This document shows, one piece after another, positions 25,899-34,254 of a DNA stretch of 61,474 nt. Origin of the DNA: an uncultured Oscillospiraceae bacterium (GTDB lineage: Bacteria > Bacillota > Clostridia > Oscillospirales > Oscillospiraceae). The notes under the pieces are model-generated. The model saw only the letters and a program-made list of their open reading frames with translations, was not told the DNA's origin and searched no databases. Every line of letters begins with the position of its first letter. Position 1 is the first letter of the stretch. The stretch covers positions 1 to 61,474 of the forward strand of contig CAKUHB010000013.1 in the NCBI GenBank assembly GCA_934655875.1. The letters run 5' to 3'. The position numbers and the translations under genes were made by a program.

Positions 25899-25976
25899 GA
25901 ATTTGCGGTACTGCTTCCGGCTCCTGCGGAAGAAGCCGCAGATGGTCACCAGCGCGACCGCGTTCAGACCATACAT
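25872..25976 (-). CDS. Possible 34-residue small protein
   Basis: ATG 25976 follows GAGGTG by 8 nt and begins 12 nt after the DUF1700 gene stop. The product is hydrophobic at first (LNAVALVTICGFF) and then strongly basic (RRSRKQYRKF). Ribosome site, spacing and operon position support translation. The coding end overlaps the RpiR promoter, and no family is recognised. Confidence 0.4.
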   Translation of the reverse strand: MYGLNAVALVTICGFFRRSRKQYRKFLTYAGAAL

Positions 25977-25988
25977 GGGATATGCACC

Positions 25989-26711
25989 TCAATTCCGGAA
26001 CCAGCCCCACACGTGCCAGAACTGGACGCTTCCGGCGGACAGCGCGCAGGCCGCATAGCCAAGCACAAAGCAGACCGCGAACAGAAGCAGCGCGACCAGC
26101 ATGACCGTGCGCAGCCGGCGCTTTTTCTTCGGTGCGAACTGCGGCGCGAGCGGCAGAGCGGGCAGGGCAGCGCCGCCGCGGCCCTGCGCCAGCGCGTTCT
26201 GATGGAACCGCCCATACGAGCGGAAGATCTGGCGGCAGAACGCAAAATACCAGATGCAGCCGACGACGGACAGCGCACAGAGCGCCAGCAAACTCAGACC
26301 GAGGATCGCGCCGCACCAGTACGGCATTGCCGGCAGCATGACAAACGGCAGCCGACCGAGATTCCCGACCAGGCACACGCCCGTCAGGCCGAAGCTCACC
26401 ACGCACGCAGCCAGAACCACACCGAAGGAGATCAACAGGACAGCAAAGATCCCGAAAAACAGATCGGCCCACACGAGCCACAGCCACGTCAGCACAGCCG
26501 GATGCTTCGCGCCTGTCTGGGGCGCGGGTTCAAACTGCGCCGCCAGCTCCTCCGGGTTTCCCAGCTTTGCGGCGATTTCCTCTTCCGAATATCCATCCGC
26601 CAGCTTGAATGCGAAATGCTGTTCATATTCCTCAATCACATCGGCGCTGTCGGCGATGTTTCTCTTATGCAGCTCATTTGCGAGCCGCGTGATAAATTCA
26701 TGCTTTGTCAT
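25989..26711 (-). CDS. DUF1700/HAAS-domain membrane protein
   Basis: 240 residues. The N-terminal HAAS domain (MTKHEFITRLANELHKRN, EEYEQHFAFKLADGYSEEEI, KLGNPEELAAQF) is followed by about four to five membrane segments. Such proteins are nearly always encoded next to a PadR repressor, as here (14-nt overlap), and are thought to act with it in membrane-stress or envelope control. The start at 26711 matches the family; the frame continues upstream inside padR. Confidence 0.85.
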   Translation of the reverse strand: MTKHEFITRLANELHKRNIADSADVIEEYEQHFAFKLADGYSEEEIAAKLGNPEELAAQFEPAPQTGAKHPAVLTWLWLVWADLFFGIFAVLLISFGVVLAACVVSFGLTGVCLVGNLGRLPFVMLPAMPYWCGAILGLSLLALCALSVVGCIWYFAFCRQIFRSYGRFHQNALAQGRGGAALPALPLAPQFAPKKKRRLRTVMLVALLLFAVCFVLGYAACALSAGSVQFWHVWGWFRN

Positions 26712-27024
26712 GGCCCTCATCCTCCAATAAAGTCCTGACCGACTGTGCAAAGTTCAGATATTCCGCACGGTCGTTCTGATACGTTACCCGTCCAAGCTCC
26801 GTGAGCCTGTAGTACTTGCGCGGCGGCCCGCCGCTCTCCTCCTGCAAATAGGTGGTGAGTAATCCGTCCGCCTTCAGCTTCCGCAGGATCGGATAGACCG
26901 TGCCGTCTGCAATGTCAATGTGCTGCGAGAGAAAATCAGAGATCTCGTATCCATAGCAGTCGCGCCTGTGCAGCAGCGCCAGCACACACAGCTCCAGCAC
27001 GCCCTTTTTGTATTGCGTATTCAT
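26698..27024 (-). CDS. PadR-family transcriptional repressor
   Basis: 108 residues: winged helix with KKGVLELCVLALLHRRDCYGYEISDFLS, DGTVYPILRKLKADGLLTTY, then RKYYRLTELG, the classic short PadR form. AGGAGC lies upstream of the ATG. It probably represses its own operon through the inverted repeat over its promoter. Confidence 0.92.
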   Translation of the reverse strand: MNTQYKKGVLELCVLALLHRRDCYGYEISDFLSQHIDIADGTVYPILRKLKADGLLTTYLQEESGGPPRKYYRLTELGRVTYQNDRAEYLNFAQSVRTLLEDEGHDKA

Positions 27025-27053
27025 GGGCAGCTCCTTTCATATCTCGTCCTTAC

Positions 27054-27089
27054 ACTAGTGTATTATATTCACTAGTTTAAAAATATCAA
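27054..27089 (-). promoter_or_regulatory. padR promoter with overlapping operator
   Basis: TTGATA (27089-27084), 16-nt spacer, TATAAT (27067-27062). A perfect inverted repeat ACTAGTG (27054-27060) / CACTAGT (27070-27076) with 9-nt spacing straddles the -10, as expected for autorepression. Confidence 0.75.
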
Positions 27090-27167
27090 TACTAAATTTT
27101 AAAAAATTTTCGCCGCGCAATGGGAAAGCAGCAACTGACAAAAATGGGCTGGCGCGGCCGTTCCGTC

Positions 27168-27196
27168 TTGAAAAACGAACCTGCGGATGCTACAAT
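27168..27196 (+). promoter_or_regulatory. Promoter of the alpha/beta-hydrolase operon
   Basis: TTGAAA (27168-27173), 17-nt spacer, TACAAT (27191-27196); start near 27204. Confidence 0.65.
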
Positions 27197-27214
27197 GCAC
27201 CTATAATAAATATC

Positions 27215-27236
27215 CCGGCCGCAGCGGCCGGTTTTT
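27215..27236 (+). terminator. Leader terminator/attenuator
   Basis: CCGGCCG-CAG-CGGCCGG followed by five T, located between the predicted start point and the first gene. As placed it would stop transcription in the leader unless relieved. Confidence 0.55.
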
Positions 27237-27247
27237 GACGGCTCTGC

Positions 27248-27265
27248 GGTTAGATACAACTAACC
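27248..27265 (+). promoter_or_regulatory. Inverted repeat in hydrolase operon leader
   Basis: GGTTAG (27248-27253) and CTAACC (27260-27265) around ATACAA: an operator-like dyad or second leader hairpin, 35 nt before the first ATG. Confidence 0.4.
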
Positions 27266-27299
27266 GAAAGATGCGGAAAGGGAAATGGGAGGAAGAGCA

Positions 27300-28157
27300 A
27301 TGGAATTGTATTCGGAAAAACTGGGGCGCTTCGCGGCGGCGCATCCGTGCCGGACAGTGACGGTGGATGGCGCGTCGTTCCGCTATGTGCTGAGCGGGAA
27401 GGAGGGCGGCAGGACGCTTGTCCTGCTGAACGGCGGCATGAATACGCTGGAGATGTGGATGGACTATGTGGATCCCCTCTCCGAGGACGGCCGCGTCCTG
27501 CTCTTTGACTATCCGCAGGAGCTGCGCACCAATCAGGCGCTCGTCACAGGCATGCACGCGTTCTTCCGCGCGCTCGGCATCGAAGCGCCGATTTTTGTCG
27601 GCGCCAGCGACGGCGGCATGGTCGCGCAGATCTACGTGCAGAAATATCCGGGCGAGACCGGCGGACTGGTGCTGATCTCCTCCGGCGGCATGGACGCGGA
27701 GACGCTCCGGAGTCTCAAAAAGCAATACTTCTTCGCGCCCCTGATGCTCTGGTACATGAAGCACTGCAACTATGAAAAGCTGAAGCCGACGCTCATCAAG
27801 GCCGGCATGCGCCACGTCCGCGACGAGAGTGCCGAAGAGATCGCCTATGCGCAGGACATGTTTGAGACGATCTTCAAGGACTTCAAGCAGGAGAAGGACG
27901 TGCATATCTCCGGCCTGCTCGCCGACCTGATGCACCAGACGCCCGTGACGGCGGAGAATTTCGCGGATCTCAAGGGCAAGATCCTTCTCATCCTGCCCAA
28001 TCAGGATTTCTTCTCCGGGAACATGCAGCAGGCTCTGATCCGGCTCATGCACGAGCCGAAGATCGCCTATGTCTCCGGCGGCCACCTGTCCACGGTCTTG
28101 AAGACGGACGATTATATCCGGACGATCCGCAGCTTTCTGGGGGAGCTTCAGCCATGA
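27300..28157 (+). CDS. Alpha/beta hydrolase
   Basis: 285 residues, alpha/beta-hydrolase fold. Oxyanion region LVLLNGGMNT, nucleophile elbow VGASDGGMVA (Ser), late acid within LILPNQD, catalytic His in SGGHLST. No signal peptide, so cytoplasmic. ATG 27300 has GGGAGGAAG upstream; an earlier in-frame ATG (27285) lies inside that site. It overlaps the next gene by 4 nt (ATGA). The substrate is unknown; a small ester, lactone or thioester is typical. Confidence 0.8.
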   Translation: MELYSEKLGRFAAAHPCRTVTVDGASFRYVLSGKEGGRTLVLLNGGMNTLEMWMDYVDPLSEDGRVLLFDYPQELRTNQALVTGMHAFFRALGIEAPIFVGASDGGMVAQIYVQKYPGETGGLVLISSGGMDAETLRSLKKQYFFAPLMLWYMKHCNYEKLKPTLIKAGMRHVRDESAEEIAYAQDMFETIFKDFKQEKDVHISGLLADLMHQTPVTAENFADLKGKILLILPNQDFFSGNMQQALIRLMHEPKIAYVSGGHLSTVLKTDDYIRTIRSFLGELQP

Positions 28158-28753
28158 AGGAATGCTATCTGACAAGGGATTTCCGGAAAACCGCCGCGCA
28201 GCGCTTTCCTGCGCAGGCGGCGCAGCTGAACGCCGCGTTTGACGCGCGCCTGCGATCGCTCTGGGTGGAGAATGCCGGCGCGAGCAAAGAAAAGAAGCAG
28301 CACCTGGCGCACCAGATCCTGCCGGGCATCGCGGCCTATGAAGTGCTGCAAACCGTCATGCCGAAGGGCGAAGCCCTGCAAACCATCCACGGCTACGTGG
28401 AGCAGCTGGCGCGAACCACCCATAAATATCTTGCTGCCATGCTGCGCCTTCCGGGGCTGTACCGCGTGGTGCCCGGCCTTTTCGTCAAGTCCACGCGGAC
28501 GAACTTCGGCCCCGCGGCAGGCTTTGCCCTGACTGAGTGGCGGACGGACCGCAATACATGGTGCGTCGATATGACAAAATGCCCGTATCACGACACCTGC
28601 GTACAGTGCGGCTGCCCGGAGCTGTGCCGCTGCTTCTGTGACAGCGACGATATCACCTATGCCGGTCTGCACCCGAAGCTTCTCTGGCATCGCACAAAGA
28701 CGCTGGGCCGCGGCAATGACTGCTGCGATTTCTGCATAAAGATCGCAGAATGA
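28154..28753 (+). CDS. L-2-amino-thiazoline-4-carboxylate hydrolase-like protein
   Basis: 199 residues. The cysteine-rich C-terminus (CVDMTKCPYHDTCVQCGCPELCRCFCDSDD, then GNDCCDFCIKI) matches the ATC-hydrolase-like family (PF14196 type). Characterised members open the thiazoline ring to S- or N-carbamoyl-cysteine in the cysteine-from-thiazoline pathway. Many Clostridial homologues are of unproven function. It is translationally coupled to the first hydrolase and followed by a second hydrolase 22 nt later. Confidence 0.65.
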   Translation: MKECYLTRDFRKTAAQRFPAQAAQLNAAFDARLRSLWVENAGASKEKKQHLAHQILPGIAAYEVLQTVMPKGEALQTIHGYVEQLARTTHKYLAAMLRLPGLYRVVPGLFVKSTRTNFGPAAGFALTEWRTDRNTWCVDMTKCPYHDTCVQCGCPELCRCFCDSDDITYAGLHPKLLWHRTKTLGRGNDCCDFCIKIAE

Positions 28754-28775
28754 CTCGAAACGGAGATGCGTCAAA

Positions 28776-29546
28776 ATGGAGATCAAACATTTTGGAAATA
28801 TACAGGGGAGAAGCATCCTCCTGCTGCACGGGAATCTCATGTGCTGGCGGCAGTTTGAGGATCTCATTCCGCTGCTGGAGCCGGAATTTTCCGTCCACGC
28901 CGTCAGCTTTGACGGCTTCGACGGCACAGGCGCCACGACCTATACGACGGCGCAGGCACAGGCAGATAAGCTGGCGGACTATCTCTGCCGTGTGCTTGGC
29001 GGCCATCTGGATCTGCTCTTCGCCGAGTCCCTCGGCTGCGGCCCGGCGGTTCTTTTGAAGTCCTCGCCGCGCGTGCAGATCGATCATATGATCCTCAGCG
29101 GGCCGGAATACCTTGATTACGGCGTGCTGAACGGCCTTATTCTCAAGCTCATGCCGCCCAAGCAGTACCGGACGGCCCGCGATAAGACCATGCCCAAATG
29201 GGCGCTGCGCTTCATGGGCCAGACGGAGCAGGGCATGCAGACCATGCTGAACCGCATCCCGGACAACATCAGTCTGGAATCCGTCCACGCCACCTGGGCA
29301 GCGGGGCTGTATCTCTACCGCACGCCGTTTGCGGTGCAGCCGGACGCCGACGTCGCCTGCTGGTACGGCGAAAAGGAGGGCCACATGAAAAAAGCGATCG
29401 AAAAGCTCCGGGCCGCCTATCCCAGGCTGACCGTTCGCGCCTTCCCCGGCTTCGGCCATGGCGACATCATCAACCATCCGTCGCTGTTGGCAGACGAACT
29501 GAGACAGATCTTGCGCTGCGGGGACAACGGGAGAAAGGAAGGATAA
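28776..29546 (+). CDS. Alpha/beta hydrolase (second)
   Basis: 256 residues. LLLHGNLMCWRQF, nucleophile elbow FAESLGCGPA (Ser in GxSxG-like context), catalytic His in FPGFGHGDI. Distinct from the first hydrolase in sequence; its Arg/Lys-rich middle and missing signal peptide suggest a cytoplasmic enzyme. No precise substrate can be assigned. Confidence 0.75.
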   Translation: MEIKHFGNIQGRSILLLHGNLMCWRQFEDLIPLLEPEFSVHAVSFDGFDGTGATTYTTAQAQADKLADYLCRVLGGHLDLLFAESLGCGPAVLLKSSPRVQIDHMILSGPEYLDYGVLNGLILKLMPPKQYRTARDKTMPKWALRFMGQTEQGMQTMLNRIPDNISLESVHATWAAGLYLYRTPFAVQPDADVACWYGEKEGHMKKAIEKLRAAYPRLTVRAFPGFGHGDIINHPSLLADELRQILRCGDNGRKEG

Positions 29547-29554
29547 GGCTCAAA

Positions 29555-30034
29555 ATGCTGATTCTGCAACTGGCTTTGTACTGCCTGCTGTTTACTGCCC
29601 TTGTCCGGCTGTCCGTCCTCGGCGGCGCGGTGAACGGCCTGTTTTTCTATCCCAAAAACGTGCAGGAACGCGCAGTCGCCCTCGGCCTGAGCGACTGGCA
29701 GACCATCCGGCAGCGCAAGGGGCGCTTCATGACGCCCTTTTTCATCCTCATGGCCGCGGCGCTGGTGCTGATCCTCGGCCTTTGGAACTGCGTCACGGAT
29801 TTTTGGCCCGCGTATCGGCAGGCGCTTCTTTTTCTGGAGGTCATGAACTGGTACGACGGACTTGTCATCGACAAGCTGTGGGTCGGACATAGTAAATTCT
29901 GGCAGATCCCGGCGCTCGCCGGCCTGCCCTACGTGCAGACATGGCCGCAGATGCTGAAAAAGCGGCTCCTTCTGTCCCTTATCTGGCTCGCTGCCGCAGC
30001 TCTGCCTGCCGGTATCGCTGTTCTGCTCTTCTGA
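29555..30034 (+). CDS. Membrane protein of unknown function
   Basis: 159 residues with about four hydrophobic segments (near 1-28, 60-80, 85-105, 137-159) and a conserved-looking YPKNVQERAVALGLSDWQTIRQRKGRF loop. ATG 29555 is preceded by GGAAGGATAAGG and lies 8 nt after the second hydrolase. It probably belongs to the operon. I do not recognise the family. Confidence 0.65.
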   Translation: MLILQLALYCLLFTALVRLSVLGGAVNGLFFYPKNVQERAVALGLSDWQTIRQRKGRFMTPFFILMAAALVLILGLWNCVTDFWPAYRQALLFLEVMNWYDGLVIDKLWVGHSKFWQIPALAGLPYVQTWPQMLKKRLLLSLIWLAAAALPAGIAVLLF

Positions 30035-30097
30035 ACCAAAAAGAATCCCGGCTGGCCAATCGGCCGGCCGGATCGTTGAATGCTGCCCAAATATAAA

Positions 30098-30125
30098 CGG
30101 AAGCCGCAGGATCCTGCGGCTTCCG
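30098..30125. terminator. Bidirectional terminator
   Basis: Perfectly palindromic 28-nt stem (CGGAAGCCGC...GCGGCTTCCG) between convergent genes; short T-containing flanks on both sides. Confidence 0.75.
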
Positions 30126-30142
30126 CTTTGCTATTTAATCCT

Positions 30143-31237
30143 TTAATACTTTGCGGCCTTGTCTCCCTTGTACGGGTCGGGCAGCAGCATCTTGCGCACC
30201 TTGTTCAGGCCGATCTCATAGATGTCCATGAAGATATTGACCGTGCGGCAGAAGCCCTCAAACGAGGAAAATTCTTCCGGCTGCATGGCGTCTTCTTCAT
30301 AGGCCTTGGCATAGAACGGCACGTTGTCCAGCAGCGCTTGCAGATGCGCGGGCTCGATGTCGACATCGATACGCGCTTCCGGGAGCTGCTCCAGTGCGTC
30401 GAGCTTCCGGATCAGCTCGACCGGCATGGTCAGCATCATGCGGCCGCCGATGAACTCCGTCCAGTGCAGATCCGTCTCAAAGTTCGACAGTACGAACGTG
30501 ACCAGCGGATACCGCTCGAGCAGCAGCCGGTACGCCTTTTTTGCCACCGCGACAGAGGAATACGCAAGCGCTTCCGCCGGGACGTCAAGACCGTGCATGC
30601 GGCAGTAATTGGTGTAGCACATTTCGGGCAGGCCGAGCTGCATGGCGCAGGCCAGCGCGATCCCCTCGGTCGACAGACCGGCAGCCTTCCGGCGCGCAAG
30701 ACCTCTGTAAAGCGCAGCGCCTGCGGCGAGCACCTGCGAGACGGTCGAGGTCGCCGTTGCCATGACGCTGCCGCCGCGGTAGACGATCTCCTCCATCGCG
30801 ATGATACCGGCCGCAGTGGTCGGGATCTTCATGACGAGGTTCTTGCCGACAGCCATGATACGGGCGGACTGCGCAAGGATCTTGTCCACGTTCATATAAT
30901 CATAGACGTTGCCCTGAATGCAGAAACGGCCGTCGATGCTGGCGTCGGCGTGGTACAGCGGCAGCAGAAGCTGGGAGCGCTCCGCGGCCAGCGCGTACAT
31001 GACTTCCCACAAAAGCTCGTTCTGGTTCTTTTCCGGGAAACGCTTCCGCATGGCAAGAATGCGTTCGTTCCACAGCTCCGGTTCGGCTACGATCGAATCG
31101 GACATGACGGTCGGGGAGGTGGTAACGCCGCGGTTTGCGTGCGAAAGGCCGTATTCAATATTATCCACGACCATGGAATCCATCCAGAACGCGGTGTCCG
31201 GATAACGGGAATGCAGCTGATTCAGCATATTTGGCAT
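30143..31237 (-). CDS. Transaldolase-family protein
   Basis: 364 residues, longer than Fsa/TalC (about 220) and near classical transaldolases. FWMDSMVVDNIEYGLSHANRGVTTSPTVM contains the family aspartate and TTxPT motif; the Schiff-base lysine is K137 in VMKIPTT. It should split or form a ketose phosphate by aldol chemistry. It is transcribed away from the sugar ABC operon from a promoter that carries a LacI-type half-site, so it is probably part of the same sugar pathway. GGGTGG lies 11 nt before the ATG. Confidence 0.8.
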   Translation of the reverse strand: MPNMLNQLHSRYPDTAFWMDSMVVDNIEYGLSHANRGVTTSPTVMSDSIVAEPELWNERILAMRKRFPEKNQNELLWEVMYALAAERSQLLLPLYHADASIDGRFCIQGNVYDYMNVDKILAQSARIMAVGKNLVMKIPTTAAGIIAMEEIVYRGGSVMATATSTVSQVLAAGAALYRGLARRKAAGLSTEGIALACAMQLGLPEMCYTNYCRMHGLDVPAEALAYSSVAVAKKAYRLLLERYPLVTFVLSNFETDLHWTEFIGGRMMLTMPVELIRKLDALEQLPEARIDVDIEPAHLQALLDNVPFYAKAYEEDAMQPEEFSSFEGFCRTVNIFMDIYEIGLNKVRKMLLPDPYKGDKAAKY

Positions 31238-31319
31238 GATTTAAGATCCACCCTTTCTGATGAAACTATGAAATTGTTTTTGAATCCAATAAGAAATACG
31301 GAGATATTGAAATCCAATG

Positions 31320-31355
31320 CGCTTTAATATTATCACTATTAGCCTAACGTGTCAA
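31320..31355 (-). promoter_or_regulatory. Transaldolase promoter with LacI-type half operator
   Basis: TTGACA (31355-31350), 17-nt spacer, TAATAT (31332-31327). ATTAAAGCG (31328-31320, minus strand) matches the left nine bases of the operator at 44826-44842 and overlaps the -10. Confidence 0.65.
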
Positions 31356-31376
31356 TAATGGAATCATGCGGAATGC

Positions 31377-31571
31377 ATGGGCAGGAAAAACGCACGGAAA
31401 AACAAGATTTCTGGAAACTCGCACAATCAACAGGATATTTTAGAAGAAAACAACAAAACAATCGATGATTTCAAGACTATCATAGATGAAATCAATAAAT
31501 GGACGCAGACGCGTTTTTTAAAAAAACTGTCGAAATTGCCAAAAACAAAAAGCGAAAACTGTAAGAAGTGA
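31377..31571 (+). CDS. Possible small basic protein
   Basis: 64-residue lysine- and asparagine-rich frame exactly filling the space between the transaldolase promoter and the ABC operon promoter. It is much more AT-rich than neighbouring genes and has no clear ribosome site. Apart from it, this 514-nt gap (31238-31751) holds the two promoters, operators and a leader hairpin. Confidence 0.25.
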   Translation: MGRKNARKNKISGNSHNQQDILEENNKTIDDFKTIIDEINKWTQTRFLKKLSKLPKTKSENCKK

Positions 31572-31574
31572 ACG

Positions 31575-31630
31575 TTGACAAGGATATGACTTTGTGGTAA
31601 CTTGAAAATACGATTTGAAACGCTTTAAAT
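31575..31630 (+). promoter_or_regulatory. Sugar ABC operon promoter and LacI-type operator
   Basis: TTGACA (31575-31580), 17-nt spacer, TAACTT (31598-31603). ATTTGAAACGCTTTAAAT at 31613-31630 is an imperfect LacI-family palindrome centred on CG, just downstream of the predicted start: a classic repression position. Confidence 0.7.
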
Positions 31631-31696
31631 TTTGAAAAATCAAGAAAACACGAAAAACAGCGGGAGAGAAAATTAGGAAAACCCTGCTCATGTTCA

Positions 31697-31718
31697 ATAA
31701 CGCGGATCTCCGCGTTAT
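31697..31718 (+). other. Leader hairpin before sugar-binding protein gene
   Basis: Perfect 10-bp stem ATAACGCGGA / TCCGCGTTAT with a two-base nominal loop, 34 nt before the ATG; probably an mRNA 5' stabilising structure. Confidence 0.5.
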
Positions 31719-31751
31719 GATAAAACACAAAACAATATAAGGAGGAAAACA

Positions 31752-33095
31752 ATGAAAACCGCAAAGAGACTTCTCGCAATCCTGCTCAGCGTGCTGCTGA
31801 TTGTTGCCATGACGGCATGCAGCAGCAAGGACACGACGCCCCCTGCGGCACAGACCGACAGCACAGGCGAAACCACGCAGACCGCACCCGCGACCGAAGC
31901 GTCCGGCGACGCTGTTGAGCTGACCTTCTGGGCCGGCCTGACCGGTGCAGACCTGAACGCCATGCAGGGCATGGTCGATGCGTTCAACGCATCGCAGAGC
32001 GCCATCAAGGTCAACTTCTACTCCATCAGCTGGTCCGAAATTTTCTCCAAGTTTGAAGCGTCCTTCAATACGGACAACGGCCCCGACGTCATGCTGATGC
32101 ACGTGACTGACGTTCCGAACTTCGGCGGCCGCGACATGCTCTCCGATGTCTCCGAAATCGCTGCTGCTGCCGGCGTCAAGGGCGAGGATTATCCCGCTTC
32201 CGTCTGGAACGGCGCGTTCTACAACGGCACCCAGTACGCGATCCCCTGGGATTATCACAATATGTGCATCTATGTCAACAACAGCCTGTTCGAAGCAGCC
32301 GGCCTGGATCCCGCAGCTGAGATCACCAGCGAAGAGCAGTTCCTTGCCATCTGCGACGCACTGAAGGCTTCCGGCGTGTACCCCATGTCCATGAGCGCTT
32401 CCCATGCACACACCTACCGCTATTGGTACGGCCTTCTGTACCAGTTCGGCGGCTCCTTCTGCGACGATGCATTCACGACCGCTTCCTTCAACTCTGAAGC
32501 CGGTGTGAAGGCCATGGAGTTCCTCGCAAAGATCGTTGACAACGAATACTGCCCGACCAACGAGACTGACATCGACGCCGACTGGCTGTCCGGTCAGACC
32601 GCAATGGTCATCGAAGGCCCGTGGTTCACGCCGACGGCTATTCAGGCCGGCTTTGAGTTCACGACCGTTGCCTTCCCGACCATCGGCGACTCCGCCGCAG
32701 TTTGGGGCTCCTCCCACACGCTGACTGTCCCGCGCTTTGACAACCGCAGCGCTGAAAAGACGGAAGCCATCAACACCTTCCTGTCCTACTTCGTCGAGCA
32801 CTCCTATGAATGGGGCGCAACCTCCGGTCAGATCCCGGCCAACAACGCAGTCTCCGCAAGCGACGCGTACAAGGCCTGTGACTTCTATCCGTATCAGGTT
32901 TCGTTCATCGAGTCCTCCACCGGCGTTCACTATGAGCCGCTGTGCGTGGCCGACTCCGAGTTCGGCGCGGACAACGCCCTGTCCCCGGTCATGGCTGCGA
33001 TCACCAACTGCCTGTCCGATACCTCTGTCGATTTCATGGCGGAGCTTGACGCGGCAGCCGCGAGCGTCAATGACATCTTCAGCGAATATCAATAA
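31752..33095 (+). CDS. Sugar-binding lipoprotein of a CUT1-type ABC importer
   Basis: 447-residue precursor. The signal peptide ends MTAC (Cys23), then a Thr/Ala linker and an extracellular binding domain of family 1 (VELTFWAGLTGADLNAMQGMVDAFN; PDVMLMHVTDVPNF; YAIPWDYHNMCIYVN; WLSGQTAMVIEGPW). It delivers an oligosaccharide or polyol-type ligand to the two following permeases. No ATPase gene is in the operon, as is usual for CUT1 systems using a shared MsmK-type ATPase. AAGGAGG lies upstream. Confidence 0.93.
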   Translation: MKTAKRLLAILLSVLLIVAMTACSSKDTTPPAAQTDSTGETTQTAPATEASGDAVELTFWAGLTGADLNAMQGMVDAFNASQSAIKVNFYSISWSEIFSKFEASFNTDNGPDVMLMHVTDVPNFGGRDMLSDVSEIAAAAGVKGEDYPASVWNGAFYNGTQYAIPWDYHNMCIYVNNSLFEAAGLDPAAEITSEEQFLAICDALKASGVYPMSMSASHAHTYRYWYGLLYQFGGSFCDDAFTTASFNSEAGVKAMEFLAKIVDNEYCPTNETDIDADWLSGQTAMVIEGPWFTPTAIQAGFEFTTVAFPTIGDSAAVWGSSHTLTVPRFDNRSAEKTEAINTFLSYFVEHSYEWGATSGQIPANNAVSASDAYKACDFYPYQVSFIESSTGVHYEPLCVADSEFGADNALSPVMAAITNCLSDTSVDFMAELDAAAASVNDIFSEYQ

Positions 33096-33155
33096 GCTGT
33101 AGGCGCAGCAAACTGCTCCTTCCCGTGTGAAGCAGCAGGCTTGCAAAAAGGAAAC

Positions 33156-33203
33156 AAGGGGGGACGGCGCAGGCATCCCATGCTTCACCGTTCCCCTTTT
33201 TCC
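33156..33203 (+). other. Hairpin after the sugar-binding protein gene
   Basis: Stem around GGGGACGG...CCGTTCCCC followed by TTTTT. Together with a second stem (ACCGCAGC...GCTGCGGT, about 33221-33251) it fills the 235-nt gap before the permease, suggesting partial termination or 3' protection. Confidence 0.5.
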
Positions 33204-33330
33204 CAAACAGAAAAAGCCCCTTGACCGCAGCGGCTCGAGGCTGCTGCGGTTCAACAATGATAAACAGGGAGGGCGCCGGCCGCTGAAACCGGAGCTGTTC
33301 CAAGTTCCCGCCTGTGAGGAGGCTGCTGAA

Positions 33331-34254
33331 ATGAATCGAAATCTTCGGTCGGAAAGACAGCGGAAGAAGATCATCTCGCTGATCTGCATGGTCGGCCCGT
33401 TTTTCTTTATGCTGCTCCTTTTTAAGATCATTCCGATATTTGCAAATATCAACTATAGCTTTTTGAATACCAGCATCAGCTCCGACGGTACGTTCGTCGG
33501 CCTGAAAAACTGGAAAAAGCTTTTGAACGATAAGCTGTTCTGGACGGCGACAAAAAATACCTTCCAGTATCTTCTGTACGTCGGCCCGGCCAACATCATC
33601 CTTGGTTTCCTGTTTGCCCTGCTTCTGAACCAGAAGCTCCACGGCAGAATCGTCGTGCGCGGCCTGATCTTCTTCCCGTATGTGCTCATGACCACGGTCG
33701 TCGGCGTTATCTGGCGCTGGATCCTGGACGGCGGCAATATGGGCGTTCTGAACTACTATCTGGGGAAGCTCGGCATCGACACCATCTATTTTCTGACTGA
33801 CAAATCTACGGCCATGCTGGGCGTCGCGATCGCGTCGATCTGGTGGACCGTTGGATATAATACCGTGATCTACCTTGCGGCGCTGCAGGATGTGCCGCGC
33901 GATATCATCGAAGCTGCCGCCATCGACGGCGCGACCGGCTTTGCGCGCGTGATCCATATTTATCTGCCGCTGGTCAAGGGTTCGACCTTCTTCGTCGTCC
34001 TGACGACCGTCATTTACTCCATGCAGATGTTTGGCCAGGTCTATGTCATGACCAACGGCGGCCCCAGCTACAGTACGCTCACCATCGTGCAGTATCTGTA
34101 CATCAAAGCTTTCAAGGAAGCGAAGCTGGGCTATGCGTCTGCGATCGGCGTGGCGCTGCTTCTGCTGCTGATCGTCCTGTCCGCGATCATCTTCTGGCTG
34201 TTCCGCGACAAGGATACAGTAAAAACAAGAAAGGCGGTGAAGCTGCATGGTTGA
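33331..34254 (+). CDS. Sugar ABC permease, MalF/UgpA type
   Basis: 307 residues with six predicted membrane segments. The EAA loop reads IIEAAAIDGATGFARVIHIYLPLVKGS. The start at 33331 (MNRNLRSERQ) has AGGAGG at 9 nt; the frame remains open upstream, but those residues overlap the intergenic hairpins. It overlaps the next permease by 8 nt. Confidence 0.92.
   Translation: MNRNLRSERQRKKIISLICMVGPFFFMLLLFKIIPIFANINYSFLNTSISSDGTFVGLKNWKKLLNDKLFWTATKNTFQYLLYVGPANIILGFLFALLLNQKLHGRIVVRGLIFFPYVLMTTVVGVIWRWILDGGNMGVLNYYLGKLGIDTIYFLTDKSTAMLGVAIASIWWTVGYNTVIYLAALQDVPRDIIEAAAIDGATGFARVIHIYLPLVKGSTFFVVLTTVIYSMQMFGQVYVMTNGGPSYSTLTIVQYLYIKAFKEAKLGYASAIGVALLLLLIVLSAIIFWLFRDKDTVKTRKAVKLHG

Noticed and set aside
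25867..26487. 206-residue frame overlapping the DUF1700 gene
   Set aside because: Different frame of the same strand with low-complexity Arg-rich sequence; the DUF1700 frame has the real motifs.
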